Source: Pterois miles
Taxonomy: Eukaryota > Chordata > Actinopteri > Perciformes > Scorpaenidae
Assembly: GCA_947000775.1 (NCBI GenBank)
Contig: CAMQGK010000242.1
Coordinates: forward strand, 1,247,501-1,311,500
DNA length: 64,000 bases
Direction of reading: 5' to 3'
Shown: positions 40,601 through 54,711 of the stretch, piece after piece
Layout: every line of letters begins with the position of its first letter
Position numbering within the stretch: the stretch's first letter is position 1
The notes under the pieces: generated by a model
Seen by the model: only the letters and a program-made list of their open reading frames with translations
What the model was told of the DNA's origin: nothing
Databases searched by the model: none
Translations under genes and position numbers: made by a program

Positions 40601-43600
40601 TGCTCCAATCAGAACATGGCAAACTGCAGCCCAACAGACAACAACAGCTGTCAGTGTGTCAGAGTGCTGACTTGACTAGGACTTGATCCAGACTGACTGG
40701 GACTATCATAAAGTGGGCATGTCTGTAAAGGGGAGACTGGTGGGGACCCAGAGAACCCATTTACATCCACACATCTGGAGGTCAGAGGTCAGCGGTGTTG
40801 AGAAGGACTGAGAGTGTGGTGGAGTCCTGACCTTGGTTGACTGGGATGGTGGGCACTCGGCTAGCGTTGAACAGGAAGATGTCTGAACCGCTTTCTTCAC
40901 TGCCACCAGAACATGTGTTGAGACTGAGTGTTAGCCACAGCTGCAGCAGGGACTCCAGCTGAGGGAGAAGAAAAAGGTTCTGGTATATTTAAAATGGCAC
41001 CGAGTTGAGTTTAAAAGGTATCCTAAGTAAAGGCAGAAGTTATTCAATCTCAAAACTCGCATATGAAATTGGATAGGATTGGTTATTATTATGATTGGTT
41101 CATATGAACTTGTCATGCAGGTGAAAAGACATCCAGCTGTCTGATGATGTTGAGATCATATTTCAGTTAGTGCAGTGCCCTTTTGGAGCATGTGACCGTC
41201 CCTGAATGTGCCGCTTGCAGCACTCCAGGAAGTCGAGTCTGGTAAAATTATCCAGCAAACGTGAGCTGCATCAGTGAGCCCAGAGGGGGCAGAGCCCTTC
41301 TAGGTTTGTACCAGCTTATTAATATTATTAAACCTAAACAGACTTAAATCAACAACCATTTGACCAATCATTACAAAACTCACAGGATATGTTTCATAGC
41401 AATGTTGAACCCCATGTGTAAAACTATTTTGAAATGACTCAACAGGGAGCTCCATCAGTTCAAAATGTCCATGGGTCTGCTGCAAACTTAGCCATCAATC
41501 AATGACAGTTTGTCCAAACATCACCAACATTAAACAAAATGCTTCCCAAGAAATATGACAGGCTCCTCCTTTAGACAGAATTCAACTAACTGAAGTGACT
41601 TTGTGAAGTGTGAAACCTGCTCGTTGCTGCTTGTGGATTTCATATCAGCGACTGAGCTGCTTCATTCTCCATAGCAAAAAAAAAAAAAAAAGGCTGTAAT
41701 TTGTGTTTTACATTTGTACTTGCATGTGCTGACCTGTATGTGGTGGACCTGCAGCAGGGAGAAAAGCTTGTTAAAGCAGGCACTCAGCATGGGGATAGAC
41801 GAGGGCTGGACCATCAGGCTGCTGGCTGGAGGAGAGCCCCCTCCGTGGAGAGCCCTCAGCAGGGAGTCATCAGTCCCATTGGAGGCCTGGTTCACTGAAA
41901 GCCAGACGGCAAGCAGATTTTACAGCCATGATAGTCAACAGAAACTGAAAAGAGATTTGGTTTCTATTGATAAGCAGTTAAACAACCATGTCCTGCTTTC
42001 TTTGGTCACCTGTAGATGAGCTTGAGGTGAGGGCCTGTAGAATTGAGTCAGCCTGTAGAGTTGCCATCATCTTCAGCATCAGTTCAGCCTGCTGCTCCAG
42101 GCCCACTTCTAGCCGGGCATCCAACGCTGTGAAACACAGGCGCGAAGGTTAAAGACATCATAATGTTTACTGAGAGAAGTCGAGACTAGCCACAAAATCC
42201 AGCATTTACTCACCCTGTGACACGGAGACTGACAGACTCTGTGAACCGGGCTTTTCAGCAGCAACTGGCGGTTTGGAGACCGGGATACCGACCCCTCCGA
42301 TGTACGGGTTGTACCCATACGTTCCATAGTCAGCGCCCCAGTAGTCATACCAGGTGCTGCTTATAGGCTGAGGACAGACAGGAGAAGGGGGAAAGGATTA
42401 TGATTTATCTTGTAAAATCACGTATTTATCTGAAAACATGAACATTTTCTGATCAATTCTGATAAATAACAACTTTATTCTTGAATATATTACAGCATTT
42501 TTGTTGTAAACATACAACTATCTTGCAATATTCTCACTTTCTCTTGGAATATCACAGTTTCATTTCTGTTCATTTGTTTCTACGACTTTACACTAACAGT
42601 TAGGTATAGCTTCCTGACTGTTTAACAGTTAACTGTCAATACATCAATACACAACCCAGAGCCAAGTAGAGACAGAGTAATTACAGAGAATGAAAGAGAG
42701 GAATACGATGTCATCATCAACATACCTTAAACACTTTGGCAGCAAGTGGATCTTTTTCCAAATCAATATCTAAAGGATCAATATCAACATCCATCAGGTC
42801 TTGTAGCAAGTCAAAGTCTATGTCTTTATCTTTTTCCAAAGATGACAGAGGTGGAGCACCTTTGGATAATGAAAACAGCCTTAATATTGCCAAGCAAGCA
42901 CACTAGGAAAACAAACAATCAGGAGAAACTCTGTGTTTACAACGCTACTGAGCAACTTTAACGCCCATCCAGCCGTTAGCTCCTCCAGACACAAGATACA
43001 TGAATGACCAAACTCAGTGTTTCTGGATGAGACACTGTCAGTAAAACAACTCCTCATGTCCAAATTGAAAAACAAAACAATTCTGCGATGAAATGTCAAC
43101 TATTAATTAAAATAAAGCAGGAGTCATCATAACTCTACTACTTTAAATGACAAAATGCCCCAAACGGCTTCAAATCTACATGGTTGAACTCTCTCCCTCC
43201 AAAAGGCAGAAAAAACATACATAAAATTATACTGTGGAGAAAAACAGTAAACATGCAGCTATGAAAAAAGAGACTGTACTTTAAATAGTGAAGATAAACA
43301 GTGTGGGTTCATATCAACATCAGTGTGGAGAATGGACGGGGCCACCCACAACAGGGCCACAAGTCCCCAATATTACCTGCGATGATATCAGGCACCAGGG
43401 CCTCATCAATGCTCTCTACCAGGGGGATGGGCGTCGGCTGGGGTAGGGAGTCATCCGAATCGGCCCCTGCTGAGGAGGACGACGCTCCGGTCTCCTCACC
43501 CACTACCACCTCATCCATGGCGTCCAGAGAGCCCGGAGACAGCAGCTCACCTGGAACGACGACAGTTAATGTTGCTGTTAACCAGTTAAAGGGATAACGT

Positions 43601-46600
43601 GCTGCAGTGCGAACTTTCAGATGCAACATGGCCCGAAGACGTTAAAAGACACAAAACGTCTTACAGCCACACTGGCGCTTACAGATGGATCCACCTCCAC
43701 TCACCATCCATGGCGGCCCCCCGCTGGGACCTTTCCGGGTCCTTGGCTGAAAGCAGATCCCCATAATGACGTAGTGAATGTGGGGCAGACTCGTAACGCC
43801 CCTAAGCACTAGGTGTGATTATGAAAGCTGAAGTGATCGTACTGCAGCCTGAAAACAGCTGCTCTTATCATATTTCATGTGTATAGGTGAGTGTGCTTCC
43901 CACACGGAGCATACTTTTAATGACTGTTATCATATTATGATCATACCATGAAAATATTATGCTGAAGCGTTTTGTAAAACCCTGAAACAGATTTTTGTTT
44001 TCATGCATAAAAGCTGAGAGAATTACTGATTATACCTTCTATTCTGTCCATGAAAGCTGTAAATAACAGAAATAACTGTACGCTCAGCACTGATCTGAGC
44101 AGCTAAACTTATCTGTATGTGAGGCTGTACTTAAGCCGCCCACACATGATCAGCGTCAGAATCGCTGATCAAAAATCTAAAATTTCCTACAGGGAGAGCA
44201 GTGCTGCCTGAACCCGACTAGCTGGAAGTGCTATCCTTGGTGCACTGCTCGAAACCGCCACTGAGCATTGCGCTCAAAGTTAAAATTATTTCAACCCTGA
44301 CCTTGTTTGCCGCTGACCTCTCAAAGCCCAGCCAATGACAAAACAGCCGTTACCCTTGTTGCCTAGAAACAGTGAATGGCGTTCCTTGTGCACTTTTTGA
44401 TGACACTGCTCTGCACTTTGCTTCTGTAAGGCTCTGCTCCTTGTGGTGGGTGAAGAGCAAATGTCTTATCATGTGAAGGCAGCTTTAGGCAGAACAGTGC
44501 TGTTAACATGCTCAAAATGACACTGCCGTTTTTCAGGTGTTCGCATGTCAGCATGCAGACACACTAAACACAAAAAGTACAGCTGTGGCTGATGGGAGTG
44601 TCAGTAGTTTTGCAGGTATTTGGTCATAAACCAAAGTATTCATAATTTTAAGTTTGAACTGATCAGGACTCCTGAGAAAGTCCAGAAGGAGTTCAGATAA
44701 TTCATTCGCAGGGGACCAGAAATGTGTGTACTACATTTCAAGTTGTTTAGATATTTCAGTAAAAAGTAAACATTTGAACCTCACTGTGGCGCCAGAAGAA
44801 AAGTCAGGGGATCACAAAAATAATTAAAAAATATCCTCAAGGGGCCTTGAATGTGTGTATAAAAAACCATGGCTATGCATCCTGTGATTGTTGGGATATT
44901 TCAGTTTGCAAAGTGGTGGCACTTCAACCGCTCAATGCTAGCATGGCTAAAAAAAAAAAAAAAAAAAACTACAGCCAGACAAACATAACCGAAACTTACT
45001 GCTGGCAAATCATTTAACAAATCATCTGCAAATACTGCGAGAGTAGACCAACGTAATTTCTTCTAGCTAGCTAATTAGAGGAGTTCAGTAGTTTATGCTG
45101 CTCTACGGCCAGACTACAACTCAAACAACTATTTGTGTTTAAATGTCTGAATGTCTAGACTAAATACTTTTCAACCTGATCAAACACCAGACATGCAGCC
45201 ACACAAACATAGCAACTGTTTATCAAATCACAACAGAGACGGTGACACCAAACCACAGGCAAACACCATATACCTGCTAAGATGTCCTGTAGCATACACG
45301 TGAGGGAGTACTGTGCCCAGGCGCCTCCCCAGGAGATGTCCCCCCGGTTAAAGTCGGTCCCCACCAGGAGGAGCAGCAGACGTTCGAGCTGCTGCTCAGA
45401 CACCACCTCACACAAATGGATTGTGGGTCTGGTGGCATTGGCTATCCTAGCAAGAACCTGTGGGATAAAAAGTACTTATAATGGGTATATGCAGATTACT
45501 GAATTTAACACGCCCATAGAGCAGTGTCCGATTCATACCTTGCATACAAAGAGCAGCAGGTCGGCGTGGCAGGTGAAGTCCATGGAGAGGAGGAAAAGGG
45601 CCAGCTTCTGCACCACAGAGATGCAGCGTTCATGGGACAGTGTAAAGGGCAGAGGCTCTACTTCTGGGGCTTCTTTGGTTGTTGTGGACTCAGTGTCCAA
45701 CGTGGAGCGGGGCCATTCGGCCGTCCGCCGCAGACGGATCAGGTCTTTAAAGTGCTGAAAGAGAGAGGCGGGGCAAACATGCAATTATGAGACATTCATA
45801 TGCTATATTAGAGGAGCATCAGTTCTTTATTTTCCCCAACCAGCCCCAGTAGATCATTATCTTGGCATTAAGTGTTGCTCAGACATGACAGTGATATTGA
45901 TACCAGGATGGCAGTAGCTATCCACTGCACCGTAGAAGTTACAGGACAAACAACTTCTATCTTTGACTATACAAAGGTGTGTGTCTTTTATTTCTCTTCT
46001 CTATCACTAAAAAACAGCCATTAAAGACGTTTCTCAGCGAACTGAACTTGTGTTACCATGGAAACACAGTGATGCATCTAAGGGACCAATGTCAGTGTGT
46101 AGAAAAAAACAACACAGAAAAGACATATGGCAAAAGTGTTTATTATGGTGAATTATGTCCTTAGAGTCGGCTAAAGTACCTTACTTTAGTAGGCTATGGT
46201 AGATCAAATTAAACTAGCAAGTACGGTGGGTCTGTAAATCGAATGAAAGTCTATCATGGGGCGGCTGTGGCTTAGATGTAGAGCAGGTTGCCCACTAATC
46301 AGAAGGTCGGCAGCTCAATCCCTGGCTCCTCTAGTCCGCATGTCCAAGTGTCCTTGAGCAAGATACTGAACCCCAGCTTGAAAGTCAATCATAGACTACA
46401 TGGGAAGTGGACGTGGTCACTGTGACGTCACTCACCAGTTTGTGGACTACACAAACTACACCACTATGCTAGTAACTGGCTAGTCGCTAACTGTTGTTGC
46501 TGAGCAGGTCGTGTGCAAAGAGTTAAACAAGGTTAATGAGAGCAGTGAAAGTAAACCACAACAGTATTGCTGGAGGCTGTAAACCCAAAGCAATTAGCTG

Positions 46601-48051
46601 AAGGATGCAGAAAAGCTCTACAGAGTTGAGGGGAACTGCAGACGAGACTGATAATTCAGCTCTTCACCACGATCGACACCTTGACATCATACACAGTGAT
46701 GGGGTCCACTGTGAAGGGAAGCTTCACTATTCCACTTCATTTCCACTCCAAATAAGTGTTTCTGATATTGTGATGCGTCTCACGACTCTTGTTGTTTACC
46801 CTCATGGTGAGCTACGTATATCTATTGGATTTGCCTAATTTCACATCTCTGCAGCCTGGCAGGTAAAACCTCATTGTAAGAGACAAACTAAATAATGGCC
46901 AAAAATAAAATCAAACAATCTTTAAGAATCTAATTTGCATAATTGTCGTTATACTTTTAAAATTATGTTGACACTCGACTCACAAAGCATGCAGAAGAAG
47001 TCATCTCTGAGCTGAGGGTGTGATGGTGCTGCACACAGCATGTGCAGCAGCGAACCATGAAGTGCTCACCTTGGATGTGGCTTGTTTGAGCTTGGCCTGT
47101 TCCACCAGCAGTTTGTAGGAGGAGCCTTTGTTGCTTTGGATCTTCTCCTTCTCGATCTGCTCAACCAAAGCTTTCTGTTTTGCTTTCAACAGATTTAACT
47201 GCTACAATAAAAAGGGCATGATAAATATCGGTACTGAAAAAGCATTCACTCTAGACAACCTACTTCATGCTGCAGCTTCATGCTGCAGCTTCATGAGCAG
47301 CGCAAATGAGTCAAACAGATGAGAAAAACATCCTCATGGGGTTTCTAATATTGGACTTTTACCAGACTTGTATGCACATGTTCAAATATGATATCAGGCT
47401 GTATCTCAACACATTGTGAGTCTGGGTTTCAAGGTGTGTTGGTGTTGGAATGAGACACATTTACCTGCTTGTGGTGAACAAGCTGCTTGCGGATCTTGCG
47501 CGAGTAGAGTCGATCCAGGCTGCTGCTGCCTTTAGCTGACCTGCTGGAGTTCTGAGACTGAAGGCTGTTGTTGATGAAGCTCCACTGAATACCTGTAGGG
47601 CAGACCGGCACCCATCAGTTCACCTAAAGTTCACCGAGTTAAATCACACAGTTGCTGAAAGCAGCTGAGGAAATGTGAACAAAGATGAATGTTCTGTTTT
47701 CAACACCTCAATGTGTTTTAGTTTATTCAATATTGTACTTGTAGAATTTTCAGCCTATGAGATCTGGGCAGCATAAGATATAAAACGGTGATACACAATT
47801 TGTCCACGACATAATTAAGTCCTGATGAATGATGCATTTCTGAATGAAGCAAAAATGTCAATTGTAGGTCCCATCAAAAGCTGAATTCATCACATTTGCA
47901 GTTCATATACCTGTAAAAGATCTTTCTCGCTCCTTCCCTCCAAGGTGCTTCTTCCCACCGGAGGATTCATCCTCTATACTGGCTACATAGTCTAGCAGTC
48001 TGGAAACCAACATCACTACCCAGCTGATCATGGGGATATCCAGAACACCTG

Positions 48052-48121
<70 letters not shown>

Positions 48122-50190
48122 TAACAGTCACATATAACTGTGCAATTTCTGCTCCAGAAAGTATCATCAGCTTAACATGCTTGAGGCGATCTACGTGCCA
48201 CACATCTGGAAACCTGTGTGATGCATTTGTAACACAGCCACGACGTGATGGCTGCTTTACCTTCAGTCCTGCGCTGGGCAGCAGCTTGTGGCTGCTGTAG
48301 TGGAGACAGCAGGCTGTCCAGGAGGTTCAGGAGGCCCTCCAACACACCACTGTTACTCAAGGATCTTTGGCCGATGCAGGACAGGAGCATGAACACCCTG
48401 GGATGAAACAATATGGACAATACTGCAGTTCTGGGTGTCCATGAACGTAGATAAGCAGTGAACTTGGGACATGGCTGTACCAGAGATCAGGTTCTATCAG
48501 AATCTGTATTGATCTGGCTCCCAATCACATGAGTAGACTGTTTCAAATGCAAACAGAAAGCTGCACTGTGGTGCAGTTTCTGAAGCAAACTGCTGATACA
48601 TCGTTCTGCACAGTGGAGCTCAAACATCCAAGTGAAGGAACAATAAGCAAAACATATTTTAAGTGGATGAGAAATTACTTTTCTCAATGTAGAGTTCCTC
48701 CTGCATAAAATGTATTGTCTCGGGCACTTTGTATAACTCAACTAACTTAACTGAAATGGTTTGGTTTACAGGAGTAGAAAAGTGCATAAAACATTTTTTA
48801 TTTCATTATTATTTTTTATTACTATAATACTCTTTTTACCTCCCTGATTTCCAAACACTTGATTTTATCAATTAATCAATGCATTTTCTTATTTATTCTT
48901 TGCTTGCCAATTCTAGATAGCAATGAATAAACCCTGGCTGATGTGACAGCGTCTGTGGTAACTGGTGGTAACTGGTGGTAACTGGTGGTAACTGGTGGTA
49001 ACTGGTGGTATGAATCAGTAGGGACAGCAGAGACACCCTGAGCAGTGAAAACAGTAAATCAAACAAAGCGTGGGCTTAGAGCATAAATCCATTTACACTG
49101 TTTCAGTACAGAAGAGTAAAGGAGACAGTCATCATCTCATGCATGTGAAACTCTTTACACAACTAAAATTCCAGGTGGGAGCAGTGGACTCTGCCAGTAA
49201 CAGTGAAAATACTATACAGAGAGGTAATTAAACAGGGTAAATACTGTATTGAATGGCTATTGAGCTCCGGCTTTGAAATATAACTTTTTAAATAACATAA
49301 TAACTTTCAGGGTGAAGAGTTTATCACCTAATAAGCAGAGCTTTGATAGCAATATCCTATATATATAAGTTTAACTGACTTGGTGTGTACTATGATGATT
49401 AAGGGTTCCCTTAATTTTTTTGAGCAGTGTAGATCATACAGTATAGATTAGATTATAATAAAACTTTGACAATCATCCATCCATCCATCCATCGTCAACC
49501 GCTTATCCCGTTAGGGGTCGCGGGGAGGCTGGAGCCGATCCCAGCTGGCATTGGGCGAAGGCGGGTTCACCTGGACAGGTTGCCAGTCCATCACAGGACA
49601 CATAGAGACAGACAACCATTCACACTCACATCCACACCTACAGGCAATTTAGAGTGATCAATTAACCTAAACAGCATGTCTTTGGACTGTGGGAGGAAGC
49701 CGGAGTACCCGGAGAAAACCCAGGCTTACACGGGGAGAACATGCAAACTCCACACAGAAGAGTCCCAAGCCGGATTCGAACATGTGACCCTCTTGCTGTG
49801 AGGCGAGAGTGCTAACCACTGCACCACCGTGCAGCCCTTTGATAATCATCAACATGTGAAAAAGCATCGGGAAAATCTGAAAAGAAACTGTGGTAACTGT
49901 ACGGAAACCGATGGCTCCTACCTGTCCTGAGGGAAGATGAGCAGTTGTTCAGAGTTGTAGAGCTCCTGCAGTACGTTGGAGAGGAACTGGCCCCACCAAC
50001 GCTCACCTCCACAGAGCTGCACCAGCAGCAGTCCCGCATGGAGGCGGATCTTAGGCGTCCCACTGATACAAAGGTGCTTGAAGAGCTCCTCACAGGCCTG
50101 GGCATGGAAGGTACTCTGGAGCACCGAGGGCACAGCGTGGCCTGAAAATAAAGACATGCATGAAATGGGGACGGACACACAAACACAAAC

Positions 50191-50241
<51 letters not shown>

Positions 50242-53200
50242 TTATGTTTTAGATATTTTCATGGTCCAGCAGACCCAGCTGTGTCCAGTCCCCTGCTCAC
50301 CGTTGTTGGAGTGCAACAGGCTGAGCAGTGTGTCCAGCAGGTAGCGGATGATGGTCCTCAGCTGCTCTGTGGATGAGTTGTGGACCAGCTCCTGGGTCTT
50401 CGGAGCCCCGGATGTGGGGAGTGACTTGCGGCTGGCGCCGAGTGATACACGCAACCGCTGGACAGCGTGGTGAGCCAAGTTGAGTTGCAGCTGCAGCTGG
50501 ATGCAGTCCTGGTAGGCTGAGAAAACACGCTGGTCCTCTTCCACCACCTTGTCTGGTTTTCGTAAGAAGTACTGGGCATTGTTAGCACTGTTGAGAGGTG
50601 GCAGGTCAATGTTCTGCAGAAGGGTCTCCAGCCGATGGCAAGCCAGATTATATCTGGTACACAGAAACAGCAGAGCAACAAATAGAAATTAATACACCAC
50701 AGAAAATAACCCTCAAAAATGCACTCTCTTCCTGTTTGAGTAACATTTGCTGAAGATGACTAATTCAGTTTCATATTAGTGAGGCGCTTTTGAAGATACA
50801 TGTACCTATGGGCTTGGGGCTTCACCATTCTTGGTTTTGGTCTTTCATGTGGGATTAGTTGATGACAACTATGCCTTCGATGTTTTTTCACAAACGCATA
50901 CACACAAAGTTGCTTGTGATCACTACATAGTAGAGTAAATGCATTGTTCTAACAGAATACTCATGGTGCTATAGACTGTAGCAGGCAGCTTTTGAACTGT
51001 ATTTATTCAGTAATACTTGAGAAAAAGACCAAACTAATGAACAGATTTTGGAGCAGTTAAAAGCAAAATCAGTCAAATCTGACAAACTGGAAATGCAGCT
51101 AGAATATTAAAGTGCTGGAAGCGGTTTACTTTCAGTCTTACCTGCACTGGATGTCCTCCTGCAGCGCCACCATCATGGTCAAGTGCTGATCCACATCTGG
51201 CTGACTGGCCGCCTCACTCTCTCCCCGCAGAGGATCGTGCATCAACTTTAGCTCACTCTCCCACGGCAGGATGTAAGTGTGGCCATAGTAAAAGCCCATT
51301 GGGATCTTTGCCCGAGCATTTGTGCTGCCGTAGCGCCCAATTACAGTGATCTATGCGTTGTATTAAGCAAACAAGGAGAAAACCTTATTATGGTAAACTA
51401 ACAAAGGTCAGCCATCCTGCAACTAGCCAAAGCAAAATACAGACCTTCATGAACCTGCAGACAGGTGGTGGCAGCAGGTCATGCAGAATGAGGGAGTGGG
51501 TGCTGATGTCGGTGGCCACCACCAGCCGGCGACCGTCCACCTCCTCACCCAGCGTCCAGATGTCTATGGACAGAGAGGCCAGGTCGCCACAGGTCGGGAT
51601 CAGAGCATCAGTCAGCAGGACAGGACGGCCAAAGTCCAGTGTGACAAAGCGACGAGCTCCTAGGAAGAAAGCATAGGGAAAACAGGAAGTTCACTTTGGA
51701 AAAATCTGACTTTGCTTTTCAAGATTTTTCTACTACATATTTCCTAATGGATAACCTGGAACCAATGTAAAATGATTTGAAAGTATGATTACAGTACTCT
51801 CAACCCTGTTTCAATGGTAAATATGTAATATTGCTATATGCCATACCAGAGTGCATCCGCTCTATGATGATGGACTGGTGTGGAGGAGGCTGCAGGAAGT
51901 GAGACGCCTGGGAAATGGCCAAAGCCAGACCACTGCCCATGGAGCTCTGCAGCAAAAAGACCCATTATTCCACAATTAAGGCTTCACGCTGGTATTCGAT
52001 TCAGAGCAGAAGAAATGACAGAACTGGTTAAGCTCTAAACAGAAACTCTATTTCCATAAACAAACTACACAAAAGTACATGTTTGATCCAAAAAAATGCT
52101 GATGTGTTAACTGATTGATTTATTGGTCTGGGGGAGAGATAGGTACGTTACGGTTTGTTGTGTGCTCCAGCAGATAAATCAAGTCACTGGTGTTGCTGTA
52201 TACTTTAACTTTGGGGGCGGCAGTAGCTCAGTCTGTAGGGAGTTGGCTTGGGAACCGGAGGGTCACCGGTTCAAGTCCCGACATGGACCAAAAACTGAGT
52301 GTGAACTGGTAGCTGGAGAGGTGCCAGTTTACCTCTTGGGCACTGCCGAGGTGCCCCTGAGCAAGGCACCAAACCCCCAACTGCTCGGGGCGCTTGTCAG
52401 GAGCAGCCCCCTCACTCTGACATCTCTCCATTAATGCATGTATGTGTGTTTCAGGTCTGCATGTACCATGTATGAGTTTAACAGAGTGTAAATTGAATTT
52501 CCCCACTGTGGGACTAATAAAGGTAGATCTTCTTCTTCTTCTTCTTACTGAATGTTAGCCTTCAAGTGATAAGCTGTGTTTGTGCTACAGTATATATGGA
52601 CTTTATTGGTGGCAGGTGCCCACCACTTGGAAGGTCAGCTGTTCTATCCCCAGCTCTTCCAGTCCACATGTCCAATCCTGAAGGACTGCAGTACTGTTGG
52701 TCAGAAATAGCTTTGCCTCTGTTATATGGTGGCTGTTAGTGTCCAACCAGCAGGATATTCAAGTTTTGTTGTTGCAGTAGGTGTTAACGTTTATGTTTCC
52801 AAGCCCTGAAAAAAACCCTTTTTCCAGCTAATAAAAGAAGCCCAAGTTCTTAAATGTGTTACGCTGTCGAAATCAAACAGTCCTATGACTCAGATCAGAA
52901 AATGAAGAGGATGAATTTGACCAGACATTTAGTACTTGACAGTTAACTAACCAAGCGTATAGCTGTATGTAACTAACCGGCTTAGCTTTCTGCGTGTTCT
53001 TGTGTGCGGCCAGGTTGACAGGCCCGGGGTCCATCATGGAGCCAGGGAACAGGTGAGCTAGTTCAGCGCTGAAGGCCGCCGACACTGCCTCGTTGGGCGG
53101 CGTGAGAGGAGGGGTCATGAAGAGGGGCGTGGTTTTAGGTGTCGGGGGGATGACGTCAGAGGGGTGAATGAAGAACCCCGGACCAGAGGAGGGGTTGGAA

Positions 53201-54637
53201 GGCACAGAGTTGTGGATGGGCCCCACACCGGAGGCAGTGGCTGTGGCTGCAGAGGTGGTCTGATGCAGCTTGGCTTCAAGCTTGGCCTTCTGTTCTCAGC
53301 ACAAACAAAGTGGTATTACTAACCACAAGATTAAAAACTGGTATTATAACAGCATAATAACTTACACACAAACATGTCTCTACAACTGGATACTCCTGGG
53401 GTCATATATGATCCAGAAGTTTGTAGTCACACACTAACATCTCTGCCTAACTGGACACAAATGAGCAAAGGTCTTCCCAATGAAGATGTCCTATCTGCTC
53501 CGTGCATCAGCCACCAGGCAAAGCATCACTGGTTTTAAAAAACACTCACTCTGGCTCTATTTATGCAGGGTTTTGCATACCGCCAAACTATTTTCATTGA
53601 TAAAAATCAAAGCTGACAGTAACTGACAGTTAATCAATATAAGCTTTCTCTAAGTATTATAGAGCGAAAATGCTCGTAGTACATCCGGACTAATTTCTGC
53701 GCTCTGTTCGTCAAAGTTCGCTCAGTCGCTTTATGTTAGGAACACGTGTTATACTGACAGAGATGTTTTGACTACTGTACTGTACTGTAGTGTACTTACT
53801 ACTGTAAGTATGTTTCATACAGTTTTGGGGAGTAGCTCAATTAGTGGGAGCAAAAAAACAAAAGCACTACTAAATGGCAAAACGAGGACATTACGACATA
53901 GCAGATATTGTTCTCATGCTACAGTATTAGCCCTTATCACTGCGGGAAGTTAAACGTAAGGTCATCTGGGCCCTCTGATATCTGAACTTCATGAAGCCAT
54001 GAGGCCTTATTTTAAAAACAGAGGTGTTTTGGATACGTGTTATTAAAAGGGCCAAATCAACTAAGTTATTGTGTTTGTTGCTGATTTTCTCTTTCATTTA
54101 TACTGAATACAGGGACATGTCAAACCACCTCATAGCCTTTTAGTTTTCTCCACTCTGACATTGTGATCCTTTATTTTTCTATAGTCTTGTTTTGTTTTCC
54201 CCAATGGTCTGGCTCCATGTTGTATCACCATGTCTGCCAGACTCTCAGAAATCTTCTGGTACGTCTTTTCTTGTTTCGTCTTTCAGCCTGGACATCTTTC
54301 AACATGGAACTTCTCTTGTACCCAAATTGGGCAGAGAAATAAAAATCACAACCCAGGACAATGACAACATGTTATGTTGATTTTCATTAGTGCCGAGGCT
54401 ATCCTTAGCCCTGGGATAACTTGGCCCCTTTTCACACACACTGTTAACCCAGGGTATTATCAGGGTACATCCCTGACAACTCCAGATAAACCCTGCTCCG
54501 GAGCTCGTCAGGGTCAGCCCACTTAGGGATCTGCCAATGTGAAAGCTTTCTTGGCCCCAGACAAACAGCTCATTTAGCCTGGGGCTAAGTGCAGTGTCAA
54601 AAGCCAATACCTGGGCTACTAATGCTTCTCCAGAATG

Positions 54638-54711
<74 letters not shown>

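Noticed and set aside
52213..52290. tRNA gene candidates at heads of SINE-B and SINE-A copies
   Set aside because: Box A and B are recognisable, but the cloverleaf is degraded and each is joined to a SINE body and tail.
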